64,000 nt of DNA from positions 40,582,398-40,646,397 of the forward strand of contig NC_057814.1 in the NCBI RefSeq assembly GCF_018294505.1, in the 5' to 3' direction. Source of the DNA: Triticum aestivum (taxonomy: Eukaryota > Streptophyta > Magnoliopsida > Poales > Poaceae). Shown piece by piece: positions 10,307-20,775 of the stretch (the first letter of the stretch is position 1; every line of letters begins with the position of its first letter). Below the pieces are notes generated by a model. The model had not been told where the DNA came from, did not search any database, and was given only the letters and a program-made list of their open reading frames with translations. Made by a program: the position numbers and the translations under genes.

Positions 10307-12559
10307 TGATATGTCAGTGGTACAGCCGCATGGATTGGCAGTATGTATTTCAGCTTGGGTTTAAAGGGGCAGTCTGGTGATATGAGAATTTGTACAAACT
10401 ATCTAGGACCTCAAGTTCACATGGGTGTGCTTATTTACCTACTAACTACAGATGATACCCAGTAGATCAATTAGTGCCATCTCCAGATTTCTATCATCAT
10501 GTTGCTTCGTTTATCTTCATATAAGTTTCACTGGGAGATGCATGCATTAAACATAGTGTTTTTTTAGTGGGCATCAGACTTGGTTCAGATGGCTTTTGCT
10601 GTGGAAGAAAATTTATCTCTCTAAAGATCTGTACTCTGAATCCTAGATCTCATTCTTGATTTTTTGGCATAAGAATAGATATCCATAGATCGCTGCTGTA
10701 TGGATACAGTACAGATGAGATACTTGATTTCACTGCTCCAAGATCACTTACAGGTAATTGAACTTGCTGCGGAAGCATGGATCATCCTGAGATCCCTGAT
10801 GTGGTAGTTAGCTTCTTGCTGTTGCTTCCACATACATGCCAGTAGCTGGATGCCAACAATGCTACCGATGAGGTATATTAAGATCCATATGTCTAATGAG
10901 TTTGTTGGACTTGGTTTTTCATCCCGTCCTGGCTGAAAATCAGCTAAGTTACAACCTCCGTACATATGTATTTTGCCATTAAGAAGCAGTAAGCACTTAC
11001 TATGCTGTCCAAAGTCTTTGGGGTGTCCAGTTTGGCTCAATGTGACCCAACCAATTTTTGATTGTATCTCAGATAATTTTCTGGATTCCATCTGAAACTA
11101 CATGTATGCTCTGATAATGTAATGCTTGAGCCAAATTAAATCCTATTTGGAACTACATCATCGACATTTTCAATACCTTTTGATTGGCTATTTCTTTGAA
11201 GCTTGAATTATGAAAAGGATAAAGGAGAAATATTGTGTAGCATGGTATGATATAATATAACAGTTCTATGATGTGTATATCCATGCATATAGAGAGGAGA
11301 AAGAATGTTCTATATTTTCTTATTATCATCTTAGCTATATTTTTAATTTCATGATTCTTTGTTGGTATCTTATTTTCTGTTCAAAGCAGAAGGGAACACA
11401 TTTCGGTACACCCACCATTACAATTTGTTCTATTGTTATATTGGTTTGGGGTTGCAGAACCTAAGATCTCAAGATAGCTGGCTACTTTTCTGAAGAAACT
11501 ATTGAGTCCCAGGTATTGTGATTCTCTATCTTTTTCAATGCTTGCATATGGCAGTGCTTGATTCCAAGTTCAATTACTGCTTTATGCCAATTTAATGTTT
11601 GTATCCATTCAGGTGGATCAACTTATGTTCACCTCATGTTTAGGTGTATCCCAGCTAGGCAGCGATTTCTTCTTCCAAAGACCAAACTGCGGGCATTCTC
11701 TTAAGTAGACCATTGACCTGCTTGAGGGACTGGTCGCAGAAAGTTGCCAGTACAAGTAGGCATTTCTTTTCCTTTCGCATGTACAGGCTTATTATGTGTG
11801 AATGTTGAAAGCTATTTCTACATATTCTATGTCCTTCGAGACTAAACAGTGTAGTTGCTCTGCATCAGTGTAATTTCGTTGATTCAGATTATTATCATAG
11901 GTAATTTGCATAGTGGATTGTCATAAGTAATTTGCATTCTGATGTACCAACAGCCAAAGGGAGTCGTAATTTTTTATTGATAATTCACATGACATGGTTC
12001 TAGCTTATTTATGTTCGAGCCTCCAACAGGCTATGCATACCCAATGTTTGGTGTGTGACTGACTTTTGTGTACACTAGGCCATCACTGAATACACGAGTA
12101 TGATATCCATATCATTTCCGGTAAAAAGGGGTTGAGATATTTTAGCTCCTGTACAATCAGTATGATTTTATATCTATATGTTAACAAATAATTTCAGGCT
12201 GAAAAATATCACTAGAACCAGCATGAAAATTTGACCTGTTGGAACATGAAAACAGTGGCTTACTTCAGCAGGCAAGCTTAAGAGATGGTTCACAATTAAC
12301 ATCTCAGTTCACAAATATGGCTCCTGATGTCCATCTCAGAGGTTGATGAATACAGATGTTGTTATGTTGATTACATCTGCGTGTGTGCAAAGTGGTCATG
12401 GTGAATTAGAAAATAACAGAAACAGTGGGCCCTCTTTTAAAGTGCTCGCAATTGTTTTTTAGTTTGATATGTCTTCACAATATGGGTGTGTGCATTTCTC
12501 AAATACAGAGGCCCTATGATCTTCTTAACTTATCTGAAAAATATTATTCGACATTTCAG
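10307..12559. other. Intron-like, gene-fragment-free stretch
   Basis: Moderate-AT sequence with the texture of plant introns (T-rich runs before AG, scattered GTAAG), upstream of the ABCC fragment. I could not match exons of an ABC transporter or another family here. Possibly decayed introns of the same captured gene piece. Confidence 0.35.
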
Positions 12560-13133
12560 GCCTTGGATTACTGTCAGCTACGAGATGAAGTTCGGAGAAA
12601 GGAGCTAAAACTTGACTCACCAAGTCTGCTCTATATTGTATCATACAGTTCATATTTTGGTAGTCTTGTTTCTTCGGAAATTTCTGAAATTCAAAGTTAC
12701 CCTCGAAGTGGTAGAGAATGGACAGAACTAGAGCATGGGCCATTGTCAGCTTCTGTGTTGGTAGGGCGATTCTTAGGCGCACCAAGATACTGGTCCTGAA
12801 CGAAGCCACTGCTTCGGTGGACAGTGCAACCGATAACCTGATCCAGAACACACTACAACATCATTTCTCAGGGTCAATTGTCATCACGACCGTGCATCGA
12901 ATCACCTCGGTCCTTAACGATATAGTCTAGATTCTTGACTATGGTTAGCTATCATCTTACCCCTTCATATCATTACCCATTTATTTTGTGGACTGATGAA
13001 CACCGCCAAATAAAAATTGCAGGGCTGGCTGTGGAGTCTGGAGCAACCAAGGCCAGCCAAGTTGTTGGAAGACAAATTTTCTCCGTTCTCAAAGCTTGTG
13101 GTGGAATCCATGATGAGGTTGATACACACTTGA
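12560..13133 (+). pseudogene. ABC transporter C family (MRP-like), 3' part, broken
   Basis: ABCC proteins are membrane ATP-driven exporters of conjugates with two nucleotide-binding domains; this is the end of the second one. After an acceptor (TTTCAG at 12559) the exon reads ALDYCQLRDEVRRKELKLDSP. A short intron-like gap follows, then VVENGQN. After a lost base and a TAG comes VGRAILRRTKILVLNEATASVD (Walker B, D-loop), SATDNLIQNTLQHHF and VITTVHRITSVL (H-loop His). The signature motif lies in the damaged stretch. Further on in another frame is the family's C-terminus PAKLLEDKFSPFSKLV, stop at 13131-13133. There are at least two frameshifts and two stops. Upstream transporter exons were not found, so it is a pseudogene fragment. 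Confidence 0.8.
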
Positions 13134-14280
13134 GCCAGCATCACAAATGTTATCAAAATGAAATTTTACCTTATCCAAATTGTGGTATGCAAATATTAGA
13201 AAGGTACTACGCCTCTCTGATTCATCGGATGTGGTATAGAAGCTGGCATGTAATATATGAAATTTGTATAGCTAGGCGCACTACCGGGCATCGAAGGATG
13301 TGCTGGCTCTTGACTTATTTCTGCAGGTGGCGGCACACCATGAACTAACTGGAGGAGCCAAACTGGATTTGTAGGCTTATGCAAAGTGCTAGCACCTAGA
13401 GACGATCTGGATTTTCCTCTTGTAAATGTCATGAGGCATGAGCCACAACCTCTTCATAGGACATTAAAACAAAACATTGATCCCCATATGGGTACACAAA
13501 CATTGTCCTTTTGATTTATTTTTCCAGTAGATGATTTTGGACCATGTTTTCTTTACTCCATGCCCTTTTGCTGTACTAATTTTTTGGGCGATGCCACATA
13601 AGTTATATTGCTATACTGAAGTGTTGATATTAGTATATGTAGCAATAGAATGTCGGGATGGTAGCTCTAGCCTCTGCCAACATTCTAAAAATTGTAGCAT
13701 CCTTTATACTAATATTAAATGTTTTTGGATGGTTCTTTTTCTTGAGCAGCTGCTCCCGTCCACGGCCTCCTTGATCTCAGGATCTGCTCCTTCCCCACGT
13801 CTGCCCACGAGGACAAGGAGGCACAGCCGTGGCCACTAGCAGCGCCAGAAGGAGCGTCCATTAAGGCAGGATGGTGTGCAAGTTCCTCTTTTTTTCTAAG
13901 CTTAGGTTCCTCTTACTTGCATGAGTTATTCTTAAGTATTGATTTGATTTGTAGGATTTACATTAGTTGGCTCAATCTGATTAACTCGAATTGTTTTAGG
14001 GACTGTCTATTTAGTATTTGACTGTTTTTCAATTCGACAACATTCAAATTTCCTGACAAATAAATAGATGCCAACCTGTATGTTCTGTATTTCTATCAAA
14101 CCAGGTCGGGTTAAACTCTGACCCGGTTTCAACTGAACCTGGAGCACTTCTACTCAAGAGAACATCAACCAAACATTGGGGGAGATCATAGGAAAATCAC
14201 TCAAGAGACGATCCCCAGATCAGGGGATCAGGAGCACTTCTACTCCTACCCCAATTCTTCAACCCCTTCACCGGCTTCAT
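13134..14280. other. Unassigned spacer
   Basis: No exon, element end or repeat recognised with confidence. A GC-richer patch at 13750-13850 holds a short open stretch without identifiable similarity. Confidence 0.35.
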
Positions 14281-14599
14281 CTCTTACATGGAAAATCTGA
14301 AAAAGAAAATCATCAGAGAAACTAGATTAGAAACAACAGAAACTCTGGAATGTGTGATCGCAAGCAGTTGTGAAACGTTGTAATTACAGAAACTTTGAAG
14401 TCTATAATTACAGTGGCCAAAAAGCATGGTAAATACACTACAAAACTGAGGTAGCTGAAAATCACAGTGCAAACTCTGAAAAAGCATACAGCAAATACAA
14501 ACAAAATATGCACCTGATAGCATAGAAACAATACAAAATTGACAGATATTAAGTGCTAAAGTTTCAAATGGAAACAAGGCTGCAAGTACCCAAAACTGG

Positions 14600-15500
14600 T
14601 GAACATACACTGTAAATTACCAAGAATTACGGTGCAAGAGTCCAAGAATTACAAATGTAAATCCCCTAGAAATTACAGTCCACATACACAGGAAATGGCA
14701 CTGCAATTACCCAGGTAACTTGCAAAACTGGTGAACTAACACTGTAAAAACCTAAGAATTACAATGTAACCGCCCAAGAAAATCCCCTAGAAATTATACT
14801 ATACATACACTGAAAGTAGGCAAAGAATTACAGTGTAAGTGACCAAGATTTACAGTGTAAATCTCCTAGAAAATACAGATTACATACACAGTAATTACAC
14901 TACAAGTACCCACTAATTTACACTACTAAAACTGATAAATATTGTGTAAGTGACGAAGATTTACAGTGTAAATCCCCTAGAAAATACAGATTAAATACAT
15001 AGTAATTACACTGCAAGTGCTCACTGATTTACACTAGTAAAACTGATGAGCTTACGCTGAATTACAGTACAAGTGACCAAGATTTACAGCGTAAATCCCC
15101 TAGAAAATAAAGATTACATACACAGTAAATACACTGCAAGTACACAAAACACTAGTAAAACTAAGGGCTTACACCGAATTACAGTGTAAGTGACCAAGAG
15201 TTATAGTGTAAAGCCCCAAGAAATTACAGTGTAAGTGATCCAAAACTAACACTGTAATACCCAAGAATTACAGTGGAAGTGCCTACATGGTAAATACCCT
15301 TGAAAAATACAGAACACTGACATAGGGAATTACACTAAAATAATGCAGGATTTGCAGTGATGAACTTGTGCCGTAAAAACCCAGCAAAATACAGTGTAAC
15401 TCCAGAGCTAGTCCACTATAATTTACGGTGATAGTTCCCATGCTATTACACTGGGAATACCCAACTATTTACAGCAAAAATAAATAAAGTACTACAGTGA
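14600..15500. repeat. Degenerate tandem array, period about 111-123 bp
   Basis: The unit carries GTGTAAGTGACCAAGATTTA, CAGTGTAAATCCCCTAGAAA and TACATACACAGTAATTACAC. Clear copies of its landmark start at about 14833, 14944, 15067 and 15184, with weaker ones on both sides. The near-palindrome TTACAGTGTAA / TTACACTGTAA recurs throughout; weaker traces persist around 16930-17160. Confidence 0.7.
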
Positions 15501-15584
15501 AAGTACACAACAAATTTCATCTATATCTAAACAGTTTGTTGCTCAGTATTGTTAATACTGACATTTTGTTTTCAAATATGCCAG

Positions 15585-16084
15585 ATGAGGAGCATGATGA
15601 AGACAGTAACTGAAGAGGACCTACTAAGATTATCACAGGAAGAACTCATCCCAAATGTGAGTTACACTAGTAGAAACTATAGGAAGATGTTACATAAAAA
15701 AATGCTAACAAAAATATGTTCTAGGACACATTTTCATTCACCGCTCTTCTATTCCGACATTATATACAAGGTAAAAGCAAATTCAATTACCATAGAGCTA
15801 CCAATCTGAGTAAAGAACAACTATAAAAATTAAATTGCCCTATTGCTTGCAGGTACACTTTGGAGATGGGCGTACAAGCATGACTGAAGCTAATGAGGAA
15901 AAGTCCAGCACCAATGCAAATAATATCAACAGCAGAAGAATAGATAGAAATGTAAGCAACCATTGGAACTCTTATAAGACCTGAGAAAAGAAAGCAGTAG
16001 CTTACATTTTAACTTACTCTGCAGACATTGGAAGAAATGCATTGCCGTAGCAACAGCAAGCGAAGATGGCAGAGCAGAATTTAA
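15585..16084 (+). pseudogene. Phased small-exon gene fragment, unrecognised
   Basis: Three segments with canonical splice borders keep one frame. Exon 15585-15656 (MRSMMKTVTEEDLLRLSQEE...; donor GTGAGT), exon 15853-15951 (VHFGDGRTSMTEANEEKSST...; acceptor TTGCAG, donor GTAAGC) and exon 16025-16084 (TLEEMHCRSNSKRRWQSRI, stop TAA; acceptor CTGCAG). All introns are phase 0 and the joined frame is 76 codons. A further exon-like segment (15725-15770) would break the frame. The product is acidic then basic, with no family I recognise. It may be the 3' part of a captured gene. Confidence 0.35.
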
Positions 16085-16216
16085 TCCCTGCGAGACAAAC
16101 CTCTTTTACAGCATGAATTTGGAGCATGCAAGCACACAAAAATTCAGAAACAAGAACATATCATAGATGAAAGCTTTAAGAAAAACAAAACTCAAACAAG
16201 AGACTAAAATTGCAGG

Positions 16217-16391
16217 TGACCGAAGATATTGATCCCACCACATCAGCAGCTAAAACAAATTCAAGAAACATACCACAATAATGAAGGAGAATGGAAAGAA
16301 CCAGACGACTCGCATGTACAAGACGGAGACAATGGATTCCTCGACGAAGAAGACATTACGAGGTTCCTACAAAAAGAAAGAAAAATAAAAT
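16217..16391 (+). pseudogene. Exon-like acidic segment, unrecognised
   Basis: After TTGCAG a segment reads VTEDIDPTTSAAKTNSRN and stops. A second frame just downstream reads EWKEPDDSHVQDGDNGFLDE then EDITRFLQKERKIK and a stop. The motif EED(L/I)xRxxQEE is shared with the exon at 15585-15656, suggesting they derive from the same or a duplicated gene piece. Confidence 0.25.
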
Positions 16392-17069
16392 AACTTATAC
16401 TGAAAATGACGGAGAAAATGGACTCACATGAACAAGATGAAAAAGTCGTTGAAAAAGACTAATAACTTATACTGAAAAAAAAGAAAATAACTTGAGAAGT
16501 GCAAGCAAAAAAGAAATGATAATAACTAACATCAAAAGTACAGAACTACATAGTCAAAAAATACTATGGGAAATGTTTACATGCAAGGAAAAAAAATCAC
16601 GGAGCATTTTACTCGGATATAACTTTAGGTACGATCAAGGAGGACTAACCACATTCCTTCTCCCAGCAGATGATAATTTCCTATTCAAGCATTTTACTTT
16701 CTGAAAAAACAAAAAGACACTGGTCAACCTAAAAAAAAGAAAATAACCAAAAACAAAATCAACTACTACAAAGAAAGAAAAACACACTTGATTCATATAG
16801 AACTTCAAAAGAGCTTTGTCAAAACCTCCTTCATCACCAGAAAGTTCAGTGCTAGATACATCCATTCGAGTGTAAAATAGCAAATCCGTAAATCTAAACC
16901 TGATAATTACATATCTAAAGCATGAACATTTCACTACAAAAAAGGCGCAAAAAATACATTATAAATACATAAACTAAGCAAGACGATTACAGTATAAAAC
17001 TAGGGGTGCACTGAGAGCCATAAATTCAGGAATTACATAACTGAATCAAGAAAATACACTGTAAAAATT

Positions 17070-17092
17070 GGGGGGGGGGGGGGGGGGGGGGG
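17070..17092. repeat. Poly(G) tract, 23 G
   Basis: Uninterrupted run of 23 G on the given strand. Potential G-quadruplex former; also a likely place for sequencing or assembly length error. Confidence 0.9.
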
Positions 17093-17376
17093 ATACACTG
17101 CAAAGTACACATAGAAACTATGGGAATTCTTGGGAAAATTACAATGTAAACAGGACACAATTGAGAAATAGAAGACATAAGAGAGCAGGACACATCTGTC
17201 CAGAATAAGCTACACCACCGCATCTACAACTACATCAGAGACATTTGTGGTGATTGCATCCGCGGAATCACGCACCTACATGGGGGTCACATGTACATAA
17301 TCCCCCCAACTACAACAAACCGTGGATAGGAGACAGGAAAACATCCACCGCATCTACAACTACATCAGCGGCGCGG

Positions 17377-17379
<3 letters not shown>

Positions 17380-17410
<31 letters not shown>
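17380..17410. repeat. Poly(G) tract, 31 G
   Basis: Uninterrupted run of 31 G, 290 bp downstream of the first tract and preceded by GCGCGGGGA. Confidence 0.9.
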
Positions 17411-17458
17411 CGCACAAATTACGCACCTCCATCTCCAGCAGGGATTCAACCATAAAAA

Positions 17459-17690
17459 TCATGCATCTACAACTACAAACAGGTGCTTGGGGAGACACAC
17501 AAATCACGCATCTCCATCTCCGGCAGGGAGTCAACAAAATCATGCATCTACAACTACAAGCAGGTGCTCCGGGACACACACAAATCAGGCATCTTCACCT
17601 TCAGCAGGGAGTCAACAACATCATGCATCTAAAACTACAACAGCGCGTGCGACGGCAGGGACGACATGAACTCACCTGATCTGGAACCAA
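17459..17690. repeat. 81-bp tandem repeat, about 3 copies
   Basis: TCATGCATCTACAACTACAA starts copies at 17459, 17540 and (with changes) 17621. A partial copy precedes the array. The unit is 27 codons long, so one plus-strand frame stays open through the array; this looks like periodicity rather than coding. Confidence 0.8.
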
Positions 17691-18110
17691 ACACAAGCAA
17701 AAAGCACACGGCAGAGAGCGGAAGAGAGGAACAACCAACCGCGACACCGGGGATCGAAGAGAAAGGGAACCGCAATCAAAATCAAGCGGCGAGAATCGCC
17801 ATGCACGGAGAGAAATCGCCTGCTGTGCTGCGCCGCTCGAGCTCGGCCTCAACCTTATCGAAACAGAGCGTCCAGAATGGGGAAAGTGGAAAAGACACGC
17901 ACTCCCAAATTCAAACAAGACAAAAACCAAACAGACCCGGGCCGGCGATAACGGGCGGACAGAAAACCGTGCACGACAAAAAAAGCGGACCCGGAAACGA
18001 GCCCGAACAAAAACCAAAACCAGCATGAATCTCCGTGCAAAAACGGACGGACAACAATTCGAATGACGACGAATTGCAAAACACTCAGCTGTAAAATAGC
18101 AAATCCGTTG
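17660..18110 (-). other. 5'-leader-like GC-rich segment with a splice-donor-like end (minus strand)
   Basis: Read on the minus strand this block resembles a plant first exon. It has CT-rich leader text, TCTCTTCGATCCCCGGTGTC and CCAGATCAG followed by GTGAGTTCATG at about 17678-17668. No initiator with a convincing frame is seen. Probably a gene 5' piece captured by the Helitron-like element that ends at 18183. Confidence 0.3.
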
Positions 18111-18133
18111 TTTTATGGTGGCCATTATAACTT

Positions 18134-18183
18134 TTGTGAGTTTTTGTTGTTCGCCCGTTGCAACGTACGGGCACTTTTACTAG
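18134..18183 (+). mobile_element. Helitron-like 3' terminus
   Basis: GCCCGTTGCAACGTACGGGC forms the family's terminal hairpin, followed by ACTTTTACTAG ending at 18183 and a T. The matching 5' end was not located upstream, so the element's extent is unknown. The array, exon fragments and leader-like segment at 14.6-18.1 kb may be its cargo. Confidence 0.6.
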
Positions 18184-18279
18184 TTGCTACCTATATAGCC
18201 ATCTGATGTGCTAGCCAATCTCGTTTCTTTTGTCTCGTAATTTTTTTCTTACCTATTTTTTGCTGGGCTATACTATATG

Positions 18280-18665
18280 TATACTACATCATGGGCCCTC
18301 CCGGCCTGGCCCCTGGGCCGTCGCCCCTCCGGGCCATACACCAAGGCCGGCCCTGAGTATAAATTAGATCAACCCGTGCATGGACAGCCCGGCCCGGAGG
18401 CCCGAGCTTGAAAGCCCAGCATCCAAGCTGGGCCTGGGCTCTATTTTCTAGCCCGAAGACCAGAAAAAGCCCAAAATGACCATAAATCTATATTTTATTT
18501 GAAATAAGGTATAGTTTATTATTTTAATACCTTAAATATTATTACTTTAAATAAAAAAATGTCACTGTTCATGTGCTTCAGGCCGGGCCAGGCCAGGCCC
18601 GGGCTTGGGGTTTTTTGCTTTGGGCTTTTACAAGCCCGGCCTAAAACCCGGACCCTCCTGAGGAA
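18280..18665. repeat. GGCCGGGC-rich foldback-like element
   Basis: GC-rich arms (GGACAGCCCGGCCCGGAGGC near 18383; GGCCGGGCCAGGCCAGGCCC near 18582) flank an AT-rich centre. The texture is that of hAT-like MITEs in grasses with GGCCGGCCCTG ends (18343-18357). Boundaries and target duplication are not clear. Confidence 0.4.
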
Positions 18666-19264
18666 TGATCCGATTTAGTATAAAGCGTGTCTGTTCTAGC
18701 GTGTTCCTCTGCTGTTAGGCCAAATCCTAAACCAGTAGGGAAGAATCTGCCCGTTCATGGGGACCAACAACAACAAAATATTTTGTTTAAGTAAACCAAG
18801 AACGAAAGTAAAAAATCACTCGTGGAAAGAAGCACTACCGCTAGTCATTTAATCATGGTGCCATTGAGACGAGACAAATCGATTTTTACGATCTTTATGA
18901 GCTGCAAAGTTGGAGGCTACAGTCTGTTTCTTTCTGCAACGATGCAATGATGCGGGAGCCGTGCTGACCGGTGAAGTGGTGAGTGACCATCGCTTGTTGA
19001 CCGTTCCCATTGCTCGTCACAAAGTTTGACTCTTCTACATGGAGTACGAGCATCCAACGTTCCATGTAGCATGAGCGCCCAACGTCGATATCCAATATTT
19101 GAACAGGTGAATACCAAATTTTGGCAGCCTAAAAAATTGCTTTCCGCTGCTGCATATTTGCAGCACTTGAAGTGGCTGCAGCAAAAACAGAGCCGCGCCA
19201 CGCGATCCCTCAACCCCCCACGGAAGTTTCCCTGTGCGCAGCCACTTTGTAGCCAGTCGGCGCA

Positions 19265-19265
<1 letters not shown>

Positions 19266-19295
<30 letters not shown>
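19266..19295. repeat. Poly(C) tract, 30 C
   Basis: Uninterrupted run of 30 C (G on the minus strand), the third long G/C homopolymer within 2.3 kb. Confidence 0.9.
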
Positions 19296-19297
<2 letters not shown>

Positions 19298-19695
19298 AAA
19301 CCACTAAAATCCCCAGTGTCAATCTCCGCACTGACCTTCGTTGCCCACCAAATCCGGGTTGATTCCCGCAACGGCCTCCCAATTTAGCCGCCAATCTATC
19401 AATTTCGATCGGTGCTCCACTGTGATTTGCCTGCAATTGGCATCAACTGCACTGCCGCCCCAACACGAGTGCCATGTCATACCTCAGCGTTCGACTCCGT
19501 GCGTGGGGCCACTTCGTCATGGATATCACATGTGAAGGCGAGTGGAAGTGGCTCGACACTTTTGAGATGTCAAAGCTTTGCATCGCATGCATACAAGACC
19601 GTGGCATGGAGGTATGGCCCACCCAATTTTGAAATCAACATCACAGAGGTTGAGTCAGTTGAGGAGGCACAATCCTCGCCTCTCCTCAACAGAGC

Positions 19696-20007
19696 GTGTC
19701 CCGCAAGGAGGAGAAGGCACACCGCCGGTTAGAGGTGCAACACACCGCCCATGATGGGGATGCAGTGGCCATGGCGAAGTTCGCCGAGGCCAATTCAGAT
19801 TTGGTGGCAGCAGAGGTCGAGTTCTTCACGAAGAAGGACACAGAGTTCTTCACGCAGAAGGAGGAAGAGGTTTATTCTCGCAAGATTAGGGCCGAGGTCG
19901 ATGCGTTCTTCAAGGAGCTTGGCATGGATGGCTGGGATGATGACCAGGAGGAGGTCAAGACTTTTACGGCCCACGAGCCAGGTCCCTTTGGCAGACCACA
20001 GTACTAG
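19696..20007 (+). CDS. Possible coiled-coil protein remnant, unrecognised
   Basis: 103 codons: MSRKEEKAHRRLEVQHTAHD, then an Ala/Glu/Lys-rich helical stretch with a repeated FFTKKDTE / FFTQKEEE motif, then AFFKELGMDGWDDDQEEV. Upstream (19500-19690) another frame reads GEWKWLDTFEMSKLCIACIQ, suggesting the frame once began earlier and has shifted. The right flank near 20330 carries TTGGAGACTGCC followed by TAA, reminiscent of a Harbinger-like end. It may be the second half of a transposon-borne gene; the assignment is weak. Confidence 0.3.
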   Translation: MSRKEEKAHRRLEVQHTAHDGDAVAMAKFAEANSDLVAAEVEFFTKKDTEFFTQKEEEVYSRKIRAEVDAFFKELGMDGWDDDQEEVKTFTAHEPGPFGRPQY

Positions 20008-20337
20008 GGATGATCAACCTCGACTACGACAACGGCGATGATGAGGAGTTCGACGAGATTTGTGGTATCATGGTCTATATGATCTACTGTAGTAGTATGT
20101 TTGTAGGAGTGATGGTCTATCCTAGTTCTGTATAATTATGCGGTGTAAATGTTTATTGTTAAATTAGAGTTTAAATTTTTCAAATGTGAAATTAATAACG
20201 TTCAAGTGATCGTTTTGGGGCACCACTTTTACATCACCTGTTAAAGCAACGGCTCTCGGGGTGCCCAAAATTTCTCTCTCCAACCTTATAATTGTTTTGT
20301 ATCACCAAATTTTTCATCATCTGTTGGAGACTGCCTA

Positions 20338-20775
20338 ATTAGGAAAAAAATAATTGGCCCTAGTGTCGCTCCTGAGCGAATGACATGGGTAGCATCTTTG
20401 TCTCGTTCCACCACCACCCTCTTCCTCCTCAGTGTAGCCGGGTGAAACCCGCGCAGCCCATGGCTGTGGTGGGGCACTACTGATGGAGCCTCCCTCTTTC
20501 TCCCTCTCCACTCCCTCTACTCTTTTTTCCCTTCTCTTCCCGCAAACACTAGGCCGTTGCCTCCCCCCTGAGCTCGTGAGGGACATCGTCGCACGACCAT
20601 GGTGGCGTATGGTGCTAGGCAGCTTGGGGAGACGTGGGTGGTGCGGAGGGCGATGCATCGAAGCTTTAGGCTGCGGCCCTCCTGGGCCTGTCCCCATACA
20701 TGTCTAGAGGTGCCAGATGTAGCGCAGAGGTGGCCTTCCCAACTATTGCATCATGCGTGTAGGTACCCTACAACA
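20338..20775. other. Unassigned GC-rich spacer
   Basis: Several short overlapping open frames on both strands, none with recognisable protein character. No element ends seen. Confidence 0.35.

Noticed and set aside
17254..17679. 141-codon frame with poly-Gly and a 27-residue repeat
   Set aside because: Produced by a poly(G) run and an 81-bp repeat; no start context, splice structure or known domain.
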